Assembly (NCBI GenBank): GCA_963825685.1
Contig: CAWGUD010000018.1
Span: forward strand, 1 to 64,000
Direction of reading: 5' to 3'
DNA from: JAOUEA01 sp963825685
Lineage (GTDB): Bacteria > Actinomycetota > UBA4738 > HRBIN12
Length of the DNA: 64,000 nt
Shown here: one piece after another, positions 46,141-54,878 of the stretch
Layout: the number at the start of each line of letters is the position of its first letter
How positions within the stretch are numbered: position 1 is the stretch's first letter
The notes under the pieces: model-generated
Seen by the model: the letters and a program-made list of their open reading frames with translations, nothing else
Told to the model about the DNA's origin: nothing
Database searches by the model: none
Program-made: the position numbers and the translations under genes

Positions 46141-46775
46141 CTCGCGTCCAGCCTCGCGAACCACCGGCCGGCTTCGGTCCAGAGGCTCTCGAGCAGCAGG
46201 TCGGCTCCATCGGCGAGCTCACCCAGGCCGTCGACGCCCACGCAGGCCCACGGGAACCATTCCGTCGCGCCACCGGGCAGCTCGGCACGGACGTGGAGCC
46301 GTTGGATCGCGACACCCGGCCCATCGACCTCGACGAGCAGCCGGCCGCCGAGGCGCAGGAGCGAGCGAGCCCGCCGGAACAGCCTGTGGGGGTCGCCGCC
46401 GATCCCCACGTTGCCGTCGAGCAGCAGGGCGCTGGCCCAGCGCCCCTCGTCGGGCAACGGGTCGAACACGGACCGGTGCACCACCTCGGCGCCGCGAGCC
46501 CGTGCGGCGGCCACCGCCGCGCTCGATGAGTCCACCCCGACCGCTCTGATGCCACGGCGGCCCAAGGCGGCACAGTGCCGGCCGGGTCCGCAGCCGAGAT
46601 CGAGCGCGGGCCCGATGGCGAGGCCCAGGACCGATGCCTCCTCCTCGGCGGGCTCGGCCCACCAGCGCGCGCTGGGCAGCGAGATGACCTTGCCGCATCG
46701 CGAGCGCAGCACCGTCTCCCGCTCGGGCAGGCCGACGGAGGACGCGTGCGCGACGGTCCACGCGACGGCGCTCAC
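46137..46775 (-). CDS. Class I SAM-dependent methyltransferase
   Basis: This 212-residue protein has the SAM-binding motif ALDLGCGPGRHCAALGRRG, then the acidic AVGVDSSSAAVA, LLLDGNVGIGG and the following strand GRLLVEVDGPG. The GTG start overlaps the upstream DUF2064 stop (GTGA). The substrate cannot be told. It is in one operon with the molybdoenzyme and the glycosyltransferase-like genes. Confidence 0.88.
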   Translation of the reverse strand: MSAVAWTVAHASSVGLPERETVLRSRCGKVISLPSARWWAEPAEEEASVLGLAIGPALDLGCGPGRHCAALGRRGIRAVGVDSSSAAVAAARARGAEVVHRSVFDPLPDEGRWASALLLDGNVGIGGDPHRLFRRARSLLRLGGRLLVEVDGPGVAIQRLHVRAELPGGATEWFPWACVGVDGLGELADGADLLLESLWTEAGRWFARLDAR

Positions 46776-47419
46776 ACCCTCACCCCGACAGCCCCTCTGC
46801 GTCCGATCGCGCTCTCCTCGACCGCGGCGGCGAACCGCGAACCCGGAACCTCCCGCGCCACGGCAGCGGCGTCCTCGGCGAGGTCGACATCGCGCAGCGT
46901 CGGCAGCTCCGCCACCCGGAGCGAGCGCTCGCGGAGCCGGGCGCGCTGCGCGTGGAGCGTCCGGCTGGTGCTCATCGGCACACCGAGGAAGACCTCGTCG
47001 TCGGCTCGCCTGAGGCCGATCGCCCACCAGCCGCCGTCCACGGCCGGGCCGAGCACCGCATCCACGTCGCCGCTCGCCAGCCGGACGCACGCCGTGGCGA
47101 GGAGGGCCGGCGAGACCTGGGGCGTGTCCATCCCGATCAGCAACGCCGGGCCCCCCACGTCGGCGAAGGCCGCCGCCAGCCGCACGTCGAGTCCCCCGCC
47201 GCGTTGCGGTCGCACCGGCACGCCGGCAGGCAGCCACGGGCCGGGCGATCCGTCGAGCACCACGACCGGATCGACACCGGCGACCCCGCACACGGTCTCG
47301 AGGGTGTCGGCGAGCGCCGCCTCCGCGATCGAGGCCGCCTCGGCGTCCGAGCACGGCGGGCAGAGACGCGTCTTGGCTCGCCCGGGCGCCGGCTCCTTCG
47401 CGATGACGATCAGGCGCAT
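46772..47419 (-). CDS. DUF2064 (TIGR04282) nucleotidyl/glycosyltransferase-like protein
   Basis: This 215-residue protein has the start LIVIAKEPAPGRAKTRLCPP and the segment ALLIGMDTPQVSPALL, followed by AVLGPAVDGGWWAIGLRR. The family has a GT-A-like fold and is linked to surface glycan or lipid synthesis. It overlaps the GT2 gene upstream by 10 bp. No substrate is known. Confidence 0.9.
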   Translation of the reverse strand: MRLIVIAKEPAPGRAKTRLCPPCSDAEAASIAEAALADTLETVCGVAGVDPVVVLDGSPGPWLPAGVPVRPQRGGGLDVRLAAAFADVGGPALLIGMDTPQVSPALLATACVRLASGDVDAVLGPAVDGGWWAIGLRRADDEVFLGVPMSTSRTLHAQRARLRERSLRVAELPTLRDVDLAEDAAAVAREVPGSRFAAAVEESAIGRRGAVGVRV

Positions 47420-48081
47420 CGCATCACCCGCGCGAGGTCGCGCATCGCCCGCACCGTGCCGCGCGCCGTGCCCGTGACCTTGCTGGCTCCGGACCGCGCG
47501 CGGTAGGGAACCGGCGTCTCGCCGATGCGCCATCCCGCCGCCCCCGCCGCGAGCACCATCTCGAACGGCCAGCCGAACCGACGATCGCGCAGGCCGAGGG
47601 CGAGCACGGCTTCGCGCCGCATCGCCCGCATCGGTCCGAGGTCGCGCAGCGGCACGCCGACCCGACGGCCGATGCCGAGGGCGACCACCCGGTTCCCCAT
47701 GCGAGCGTGCGCCGGCCACGCGCCCGGCTCGGCGATCCGACGCCCGAGCATGAGATCGACCGCGCCCTCCCGCACCGGGTCGGCGACGCGCCACAGGTCG
47801 CCGGGGTCGAGCGTGGCGTCGCAGTCCATGAAGCAGACGAGGTCGTGACCCGCCGCGCCGAGACCGGCGAAGCAGGCCGCCCCGAACCCCTGAGTGGGCT
47901 CGTGCACGACGACGGCCCCGAGGGATCGCGCGATCTCGGCGGAGCCGTCGGTCGATCCGTTGTCGACGACGATCGGCCGGTAGCCGAGGGGCATGCGAGC
48001 GAGGACCCAGGGCAACGCCTCGGCCTCGTCGAGCACGGGCAGGATCACGTCGATCACGGGGGCAGTCTCGCGACCCGGCAT
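47410..48081 (-). CDS. Family 2 glycosyltransferase
   Basis: This 223-residue GT-A enzyme has DVILPVLDEAEALPWVL, IVVDNGSTDGSAEIA, the DXD-type motif FMDCDATLDPGDL and RFGWPFEMVLAA. There are no membrane helices. It resembles enzymes that load a sugar onto a lipid carrier. It is divergent from the response regulator gene. ATG 48081 is preferred to the start 84 bp farther upstream because the extension is basic and unconserved. Confidence 0.9.
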   Translation of the reverse strand: MPGRETAPVIDVILPVLDEAEALPWVLARMPLGYRPIVVDNGSTDGSAEIARSLGAVVVHEPTQGFGAACFAGLGAAGHDLVCFMDCDATLDPGDLWRVADPVREGAVDLMLGRRIAEPGAWPAHARMGNRVVALGIGRRVGVPLRDLGPMRAMRREAVLALGLRDRRFGWPFEMVLAAGAAGWRIGETPVPYRARSGASKVTGTARGTVRAMRDLARVMRCA

Positions 48082-48159
48082 TACCGGCCGATTACGGGTC
48101 GCCCGAGGTTCGGGCCGTTCCGTCACGTTCCGGAAAGAACCGTGGTGCATGCTGCGTTG

Positions 48160-48843
48160 ATGCACGACATGCGGGTGCTGGTGGTCGACGACGAGCCGAT
48201 GGTGCGCGAGGTGCTCGCGCGCTACCTGCAGACCGAGGGGTTCGAGGTCGACACCGCCGGCGACGGCGAGCAGGCGCTCGACCGGTTCGTCACCGACACC
48301 CCCGACCTCGTGCTCCTCGACCTGATGCTGCCCCGCATCGACGGCCTCGAGGTGTTCCGCCGCATGCGCGCGAGCGCCGATGTGCCGGTGATCATGCTGA
48401 CCGCACGGGGGCAGGAGACGGACCGCATCGTGGGGCTCGATCTCGGCGCCGACGACTACGTGACGAAGCCGTTCTCGCCGCGCGAGGTCGTCTCGCGGGT
48501 GCGCGCGGTGCTCCGTCGCACCGCCACGGCCCCCGAGGAGCCGGTCCTGCTGTGCGCCGGCGATCTCGAGGTGGACCTCGAGCGGCGCGAGGCGCGCAAG
48601 GCGGGGACGCCGGTGAAGCTCACCCGCAAGGAGTTCGAGCTACTCGCCCACATGATGGAGCGGCCCGGCGTGACCCTGTCGCGAACCCGTCTCCTCGAGG
48701 ACGTCTGGGACTTCGCGTGGGACGGCGACAGCGCCACGGTCACGGTGCACATGCGACGACTCCGCGAGAAGATCGAGGACGATCCGTCCAACCCGACCCG
48801 TCTCGTCACCGTCTGGGGCGTCGGATACCGGTTCGAGCCATGA
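48160..48843 (+). CDS. Two-component response regulator, OmpR/PhoB family
   Basis: This 227-residue regulator has a receiver domain with acidic residues D10/D11, the phosphorylated Asp54 in VLLDLMLP, Thr in IMLTARG and Lys in TKPFSP. A winged-helix output domain follows (LTRKEFELLAHMMERPGVTLSR to TVWGVGYRF). The stop overlaps the histidine kinase ATG (ATGA). The cognate kinase follows directly. Confidence 0.96.
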   Translation: MHDMRVLVVDDEPMVREVLARYLQTEGFEVDTAGDGEQALDRFVTDTPDLVLLDLMLPRIDGLEVFRRMRASADVPVIMLTARGQETDRIVGLDLGADDYVTKPFSPREVVSRVRAVLRRTATAPEEPVLLCAGDLEVDLERREARKAGTPVKLTRKEFELLAHMMERPGVTLSRTRLLEDVWDFAWDGDSATVTVHMRRLREKIEDDPSNPTRLVTVWGVGYRFEP

Positions 48844-50066
48844 GCGATCGCCGGGCGCCGGGGGGGATCTGGCGAACGATCGCGCTCGTCATCGCGATCG
48901 CTGCTGCCGGGGTCGTCGGCACCCTGGTCGTCGCTGCCGCGATGGGCGTGGGCGCCGGGGAGCGATCCGACCTCCTCGTGCTGCTCGTGCCGGCCGGCAT
49001 CGTCACGATCGTGGCGGCCGTGCTCGCGAGGTTCCTGCTGGCGCGCTCCTCGATGCGACAGCGATTCGTGGCCGTCGCACTGCTCGCGGCCGTGATCGCG
49101 ATCGCCAACATCGGCGTGCTGACGCTCCGCATGACGGTGAGCGAGCATGACGCGACCCTCGTCACCGTGCTGCTCCTCTACTCGGCCGCCGCTGGGGTCG
49201 CCGGGGCGCTCGTGGTCGCCCGATCGTCCTCGGCGGCCGTGACCAGGCTCGATCGAGCGGCCCGACGCATGGGAGAGGGCGACCTCGAGACGAGGGTCGG
49301 CCGACTCGACGCGGGACCCGAGCTGGACACGCTCGGCGCGACGCTCGACGACATGGCCTCGAAGCTGCAGGAGGCGCAGCAGCGGGAACGAGAGGCCGAG
49401 GCGATGCGGCGCGACCTGATCACGACCGTGAGCCACGACCTGCGGACGCCGTTGGCCTCGCTGCGGGCGATGGTGGAGGCGATCGACGACGGTGTGGTCG
49501 CCGACCCGCCGAGCCTGCAGCGATACACGCATGAGATGCGGCGATCGATCCGCCAGCTCTCCGAGATGGTCGACGATCTGTTCGAACTGACGCAGCTCGA
49601 GGCGGGCGCCATCGAGGCGGAGTCGGCACGCGCCGATCTCGCGAAGATCGTCGCCGACGCGGTGGCGGCGGTGGCGCTGCAGGCCGAGGAGAAGGGACTG
49701 CACCTCGTCAGCACGACCGACGGGGTCGACGGCATCAGGTGCTCGCCTCGCGTGGCCCGGGTGCTGCAGAACCTGCTCTCGAACGCCGTCCGGCACACCC
49801 CCGCGGACGGCACCGTGCGCGTCGAGGCCAGCCGCCGGGGCGATCGTGTGCATCTCGCGGTCCACGACACCGGCGACGGCATCGCGGCCGATGACATCGA
49901 CCGGGTCTTCGACCCGTTCTTCCGCGCGGATCCGGCCCGATCGGGGCCCGGGGCCGGACTCGGCCTGGCCCTGGCCAAGCGCATCGTGGAAGCGCTCGGT
50001 GGTCGTATCAGCGCGGAGGCGGCGTCACCCGTCGGCGCACGCTTCGCGGTCGAGCTGCCCCTTTGA
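48840..50066 (+). CDS. Sensor histidine kinase
   Basis: This 408-residue kinase has four hydrophobic segments in the first 130 residues (two hairpins with short loops), a HAMP domain (about 128-180), H199 in TTVSHDLRTPLASL, the N-box LQNLLSNAVRHTP, the G1 box HDTGDGIAADDI and G2 GAGLGLALAKRI. With almost no extracellular part it probably senses the membrane itself or interacts with a membrane partner. It is the partner of the preceding regulator. Confidence 0.95.
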   Translation: MSDRRAPGGIWRTIALVIAIAAAGVVGTLVVAAAMGVGAGERSDLLVLLVPAGIVTIVAAVLARFLLARSSMRQRFVAVALLAAVIAIANIGVLTLRMTVSEHDATLVTVLLLYSAAAGVAGALVVARSSSAAVTRLDRAARRMGEGDLETRVGRLDAGPELDTLGATLDDMASKLQEAQQREREAEAMRRDLITTVSHDLRTPLASLRAMVEAIDDGVVADPPSLQRYTHEMRRSIRQLSEMVDDLFELTQLEAGAIEAESARADLAKIVADAVAAVALQAEEKGLHLVSTTDGVDGIRCSPRVARVLQNLLSNAVRHTPADGTVRVEASRRGDRVHLAVHDTGDGIAADDIDRVFDPFFRADPARSGPGAGLGLALAKRIVEALGGRISAEAASPVGARFAVELPL

Positions 50067-50099
50067 CGCGTGCGCCTCGCCGACCGACCGTGCTTCCGG

Positions 50100-50116
50100 T
50101 AGTCTGAACGAGACTA
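50100..50116. terminator. Small inverted repeat between convergent genes
   Basis: TAGTCT-gaacg-AGACTA lies between the histidine kinase stop and the convergent acetyltransferase and contains the latter's stop codon. It is short, so a terminator function is only possible. Confidence 0.3.
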
Positions 50117-50641
50117 GCCGCCGCGCTCCGGAGGCACCTTCCCGAGCGCGATCACGACCCAGGGCGTGAAGCCCTCCCGTTCGTAGAGACGCAGCGCGTC
50201 GTGGTTCGTGGCCAGCACGCCGATCGCGAGCTCCTCGATGCCGAGCGCGCGGAGCTCCGCGTAGACGGCCTGCAGGAGCGCCGTCCCGACGCCCGCGCCG
50301 CGCATGCCCTCGAGCACCGCGAGCGACTGCAGCTCGGCGAAGCGTTCACCGGTGACGTGGGAGTCGTCGGGCCCGCCGTGGATCGAGACGACCGCGTACC
50401 CGACCGGCCCCGTCCCCGGATCGCCGGTCTCGGCAAGGAGCGCGAATGCGTCGGGCGCCTCGAGCCACTGCCGGTAGCGCTCTCGGCGCAGCGCCCACCA
50501 CCCGTCCTCGTCGCGCGGGGGGATGCCCGGGATCGCGGGGTCGACGGTGAGGTGGTGCGCGTGCATCGACCGCGCGAGCGGCTCGAGGTCGTCCACCCGC
50601 TCGGCGCCGACCTTCGTGATGTGGATACCCTGCTCCTGCAC
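50114..50641 (-). CDS. GNAT-family N-acetyltransferase
   Basis: This 175-residue protein has the acetyl-CoA binding motif A (LQSLAVLEGMRGAGVGTALL) and motif B (LAIGVLATNHDALRLYEREGF). The N-terminal part carries HAHHLTVDPAIPGIPPRDED, seen in several actinobacterial GNATs. The substrate is unknown. It is divergent from the SnoaL-like gene. Confidence 0.92.
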   Translation of the reverse strand: MQEQGIHITKVGAERVDDLEPLARSMHAHHLTVDPAIPGIPPRDEDGWWALRRERYRQWLEAPDAFALLAETGDPGTGPVGYAVVSIHGGPDDSHVTGERFAELQSLAVLEGMRGAGVGTALLQAVYAELRALGIEELAIGVLATNHDALRLYEREGFTPWVVIALGKVPPERGG

Positions 50642-50682
50642 GACGGCCCGAGCGTACCCAGGTCACGCGAGGAGGCACACCC

Positions 50683-51060
50683 ATGGACCGACCGACCCTG
50701 CAGCGGTGGCTCGACGGCTACGTCGCGGCCTGGCGATCGAACGACGCCGCGGCGATCGGCGGGCTCTTCACGGCCGACGCCGAGTACCGCTACCACCCGG
50801 CCGACGAGCCGGTGTTCGGCCGCGACGCGATCGTCGCCTCCTGGCTCGAGGAACCCGACGAGCCCGGCACGTGGGACGCGTGGTACGAACCGTTCGCGGT
50901 CGAGGGCGCTCGCGGGGTGGCGACCGGCGTCAGCACGTACTTCGACGCCGACGGCACGCCCGTGCGCGTCTACGACAACGTCTTCGTGATGGAGTTCGAC
51001 GAGCAGGGCCGCTGCACGTCGTTCACGGAGTGGTTCCGCCAGCGGCCCTCGACCGGCTGA
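50683..51060 (+). CDS. SnoaL/NTF2-like domain protein
   Basis: This 125-residue protein has an NTF2-like cone: RWLDGYVAAWRSNDAAAIGGLF, then DAEYRYHPADEPVFGRDAIVASW, DVYDNVFVMEFDEQG and FTEWFRQRP. Such proteins are small hydrolases, isomerases or binding domains. No catalytic residue could be assigned. Confidence 0.88.
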   Translation: MDRPTLQRWLDGYVAAWRSNDAAAIGGLFTADAEYRYHPADEPVFGRDAIVASWLEEPDEPGTWDAWYEPFAVEGARGVATGVSTYFDADGTPVRVYDNVFVMEFDEQGRCTSFTEWFRQRPSTG

Positions 51061-51078
51061 CGCCGCCCATCCCGTTCG

Positions 51079-51528
51079 TCACTCTGCCTGCAGCTCGCGC
51101 AGCCACGCCTGCAGGCGCGGCAGGTGTTCCATGTAGTGATCGGGTCCCGACTTCCTGATCCAGTCGAGCGCCGCCTGGTCGGGATCGGACATCTCGACCC
51201 ACGCGTGCAGCATCCTGGCGCGCGCGGCGATGGCCTGGGCCTTGACGACGTCGAGCGACACGTCGCGCATCGCGTCGAGGAAGCGCGCGTTCAGCTCGTC
51301 GAGCTCGTCGGTGCGCAGCTCCACGTAGGTGCCGCCGCGGATCTGCTCCAGCGCGGCGCCCGCTTCCGCGAGCCATGTGCCGATGTGGGCGAGGCCGTCC
51401 TTCGCCGTCCATCCCTCGGCGAAGTAGCCGGGCACGAGGGTCTGCTCGAGGTCGAACGCATCGATCGTGGTGCACAGCTCGCGCCAGAGCCGGTCCTCCT
51501 CGCTCGCCGTCCGCCGGTCGACGTTCAC
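51079..51528 (-). CDS. DinB/maleylpyruvate isomerase-like helical protein
   Basis: This 149-residue protein starts at GTG 51528. It has the four-helix pattern of the family, with ELCTTIDAFDLEQTLVPGYFAEGWTAKDGLAHIGTWLAEA as the conserved first half. One metal-binding histidine (LAHIGTW) is visible, with HY near the end. The family uses a divalent metal and often mycothiol or bacillithiol. Function here is unknown. Confidence 0.78.
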   Translation of the reverse strand: MNVDRRTASEEDRLWRELCTTIDAFDLEQTLVPGYFAEGWTAKDGLAHIGTWLAEAGAALEQIRGGTYVELRTDELDELNARFLDAMRDVSLDVVKAQAIAARARMLHAWVEMSDPDQAALDWIRKSGPDHYMEHLPRLQAWLRELQAE

Positions 51529-51559
51529 GCCTGGCCTCCTCGATCTCGTAGCCGGAGGG

Positions 51560-52903
51560 CTAGACGCCCGCGAGCGTCATCTCGCCGATCAGCACCGACG
51601 GGGTGCCGACGCTGGAGAAGAAGCGCAGGTCGTCGCCGAGCCCGGTGATGCCGGCCAGCATCTGCGGGAGCGTCGAGGCGATCGTCATCTCGCGGAGCGG
51701 CTCGCCGAGCGCGCCGCCCTCGATGCGCAGGCCGGTCGCTCCCACGCTGAACTCCCCCGAGATCGGGTTCGCGCCTGAGTGCACGCCCGAGACGTCGGCG
51801 ATCAGCACCCCTCCCTCGGCCTGCCGGAGCAGCTCCTCGAACGACGTCGAACCGTTGTCGAGGTAGAAGTTCGACGTGCCCACCCCCGGCGACCCCTTGT
51901 ACGAGCCGCGCTTGGCGTTGCCGGTCGATCGCTGACCGCCCCCCATGCGCGCCGCCGTGTAGGTGTCGTGCAGGAACCCGTTCAACGTGCCCGCGGTGAA
52001 CAGCTCGGTGCGCCCGCTCGGCACGCCTTCCCCGTCGAACGGCGCCGCGCCGGGACCGTCGAGGATCGTGCCGTCGTCGACGAGCGTGAAGAGCTCGGAA
52101 CCGACCTCGCCGACCGACCATGTCGGCGAAGAGCGAGCGACCCTTCAGCACGTTCTCGGCGTTGAGCGCCGAGGCGAGCACCCCGAGGAACTCCTCGGCG
52201 GCGAACTGGTCGAGCACGACCGGCACCTTGGCGGTCGCCGGCTTCGTGGCGCCGAGCATGCGCACGGCACGCTCGATCGCCTCGTCGGCGATCGCCTCGG
52301 GGCCGAGCTCGTCGAGGGCGCGAGCGATGCGATAGGAGAACCCGGTCTGCGTCTCGTCGCCCTCGACGGCGAGGGTGACCGCGACGACCCACGCATCGGT
52401 CCGCGCGTACTCCGCGTCGACGCCGGCGGTCGAGGCGATCGCGACCCGCGAGACCGCATCGCCGACCTGGGCGAGATCGACCTTCGTCACGCGAGGATCG
52501 GTGTGACGAGCCGCCGCTCGAGGTCGAGCGCCATCTGCACCTTGTCCTCGGTGGAGACCTCGGCGGAGTCCTCACGGAACAGGGCGGGGATCGCCGTGAT
52601 CGGCTCGGCGGACGGGAGCACGTTGAACTCGTCGGGCTCGGTGAGGGCGGCGTTCTCCCGCGCGCGGGCGACGGCGACCCGCACCTCCTCGGCCGACGGA
52701 TCGGCGGCGTAGGCGTACCCGAGCCGACCGTCGCGGATCAGCCGAACCCCCACCCCTCGGGACTCCGCGAACTCGAGCCCCTCGACCTCGCCGCGCAGCG
52801 CGCTCGCCTCGGTCTGTCGCGACTCCTGCGCGTACGCCTCGACCGCTTCATCGGCCTCGGCGGCACCGACCGCGGCGCGCACCAGCTCGCCGAGGTCAGG
52901 CAC
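51560..52903 (-). CDS. tldE: TldE/PmbA-like metallopeptidase subunit (two frameshifts)
   Basis: This protein starts at GTG 52903 and has about 447 residues after correction. The N-terminal domain reads FAESRGVGVRLIRDGRLGYAYAAD. Frame changes near 52500 (before DPRVTKVDL) and near 52115 (after LFADMVGR). The rest has AARMGGGQRSTGNAKRG and the TldE-type end VGATGLRIEGGALGEPLREMTIASTLP. It forms a heterodimeric protease with TldD, which supplies the catalytic HExxH. The two genes overlap by 8 bp. Confidence 0.9.
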
Positions 52904-54280
52904 CCGTGCCCCCCACCGTGATCTTCGAGATGCGCAGCGTCGGCGAGCCGCTGCCGACGGGTGCGTTCTGGCCGTCCTTGCCGCACACGCCTTCCCAGGT
53001 GCCGAAGTCGTCGGCCACCGCGTCGACGGCACTCATGACCTCGATCGCGCGGCCGATCAGGTTCGCGCCGCGCACGGGGGTCGTCGCCTCGCCGTTCTCG
53101 ATCATGTACCCCTCGCTCACCCCGAAGACGAAGTCACCGGTCGCCGGGTTCACCTGGCCCCCGCCGAGCGCGGTCACGTACACACCACTCGGCGTGTCGG
53201 CGAGGACCTGCTCGGGGGTGGACGTGCCGTTCAGGATGTTCGTGTTCGTCATGCGCACGACCGGCGGCGACGCGTAGGACTGACGGCGGCCGTTGCCGGT
53301 CGACTCCACCCCGTCCTTCTCCGCGCGCAACCGGTCATAGAGGAACCCCTGCAGGACCCCTCGGTGAACAACACGGTGCGTTGCGCCGGCGTGCCTTCGT
53401 CGTCGAACGTGAAGGATCCCCAGCCGTTCGCGATCGTCGCATCGTCGACGCCGTTGATCAGCTCGCTCGCGCACGTCGTGCCGACGAGCCCCCGGTAGAC
53501 GCTCGCCTCCTTGTCGATCGCGTCTGCCTCGAGGGGGTGCCCCACGGCCTCGTGGAACAGCACCCCGCCCATGCCCGGGGCCAGCACGACGGTCATCTCC
53601 CCCGCGGGCGCCGGTACGGAGTCGAGCATCGTGACCGCTCGCTCGGCCGCCACCCGGGCGGTCGCCTGGGGCGTGTGCACATCGATGAACTCCACGCCGG
53701 CGCACGCGGCCGGCCCGTGGAACCCGGTCTGGATGTTGTCGCCTCGCTTGGCCACGACCTGGGAGACGATGCGGATGCGGGGCCGGTCCTCCTCGACCCA
53801 CCGACCGTCGCTCGTCGCGATCAGGCGGCGCTGCAGCGAGTCGCCGTACACACCGACGACCTGCACGACCTCGGCGCTGAAGGCACGTGCCGCGTCGTCG
53901 AGCTCGCGCAGCCACGCCACCTTGTCGGCGGCGGGCACCGAGTCGGCCGCGCGCTCGACGGCGTTCGTGAGCGGGCCCTCGAGCGTGCGAAGGTCGAGCA
54001 CCGCCCCGGGTTCGCCCGCGCGCAGCGCCGCGCTCGCCGCGTCGGCGGCCTCCAGCAACGCGTCGCGATCGAGCCGGTTCGAGAACGCGTAGCCGTAGCT
54101 CGTCCCCTGGGTGACGCGCACTCCGGCGCCGCGGTCGAGACCGGTCGTGAGCTCCTCGACCTTGCCGTCGTCGAGGCGGATCGAGGTGCTCGTCGTCTCC
54201 TCGACGAAGACCTCGGCGAACGCACCACCGCGTGTGCGGGCGGCGGTGAGCACTTCTTCCACGAGGCCGCGGTCGAGCAT
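52896..54280 (-). CDS. tldD: TldD metallopeptidase (one frameshift)
   Basis: This protein starts at ATG 54280 and has about 461 residues after correction. The catalytic zinc motif HEAVGH lies in GVLFHEAVGHPLEADAIDKEASVYRG. The frame changes near 53365, after TVLFTEG, with VLQGFLYDRLRAEKDG following. C-terminal VYVTALGGGQVNPATGDFVFGVSEGYMIENGE is typical. TldD/TldE degrade unfolded peptides and process some ribosomal peptides. The gene is divergent from the lipoprotein gene. Confidence 0.92.
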
Positions 54281-54323
54281 GGCGGCGATGCTAACAGGGG
54301 GTACAGTCAGCGCCCGGGGGACG

Positions 54324-54878
54324 ATGGGCATGCGGAACGCGACGACGATCGTGGTGACGGCGTTCGTGATGCTCGCGGTCGCATGCGGGCGCGACGAGCC
54401 CACCCCGCTGCCCGATCCGGCCGAGACCGGATCGCCGGTGGAGATCCCCGGATCGACGACACCATCGATCGATCCCGAGGCCGAGACCGGGTTCACGGCC
54501 GGGACGGCGTCTGTCTCGATCACCGGCGCTCTGAACCTCTCCGAGACCTACCCGAACCTCGGGCTCCCGGCGTTGTGGGTGCCGCCGCCGGGCGATCTCG
54601 CGATGCGGTGGCGGGGACCGGAGCGTGAGCTCACGCTCATCGGTGTCTCGTTCACCGCTCAGCAGCCCACCTCGCCGGAGCGCGTGCTGACGTTCGCGGT
54701 GCGCGGCGTCGACGGTCCGATCGCGTTCGTGTCCGACGACGGCGAGTGCCTCGTCACGATCTCACCCGCGCTGCCCGACCAGATGGGCGGGAGCTTCCTG
54801 TGCACGGCGATCACCGGCGCCGGCGACGACGGCTCGACGGTGACCGTCAGCGCCCAGGGAACGTTCGCGGCGGAGTGA
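54324..54878 (+). CDS. Lipoprotein of unknown function
   Basis: This 184-residue protein has a signal peptide with lipobox LAVAC and lipidated Cys21 (MRNATTIVVTAFVMLAVACG), a Pro/Thr-rich linker, and a beta-rich domain with two cysteines that could form a disulfide (GECLVTI, GSFLCTA). A TACAGT at 54302-54307 could be its -10 element. The stop overlaps the GTG of the next gene (GTGA). Confidence 0.75.
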   Translation: MGMRNATTIVVTAFVMLAVACGRDEPTPLPDPAETGSPVEIPGSTTPSIDPEAETGFTAGTASVSITGALNLSETYPNLGLPALWVPPPGDLAMRWRGPERELTLIGVSFTAQQPTSPERVLTFAVRGVDGPIAFVSDDGECLVTISPALPDQMGGSFLCTAITGAGDDGSTVTVSAQGTFAAE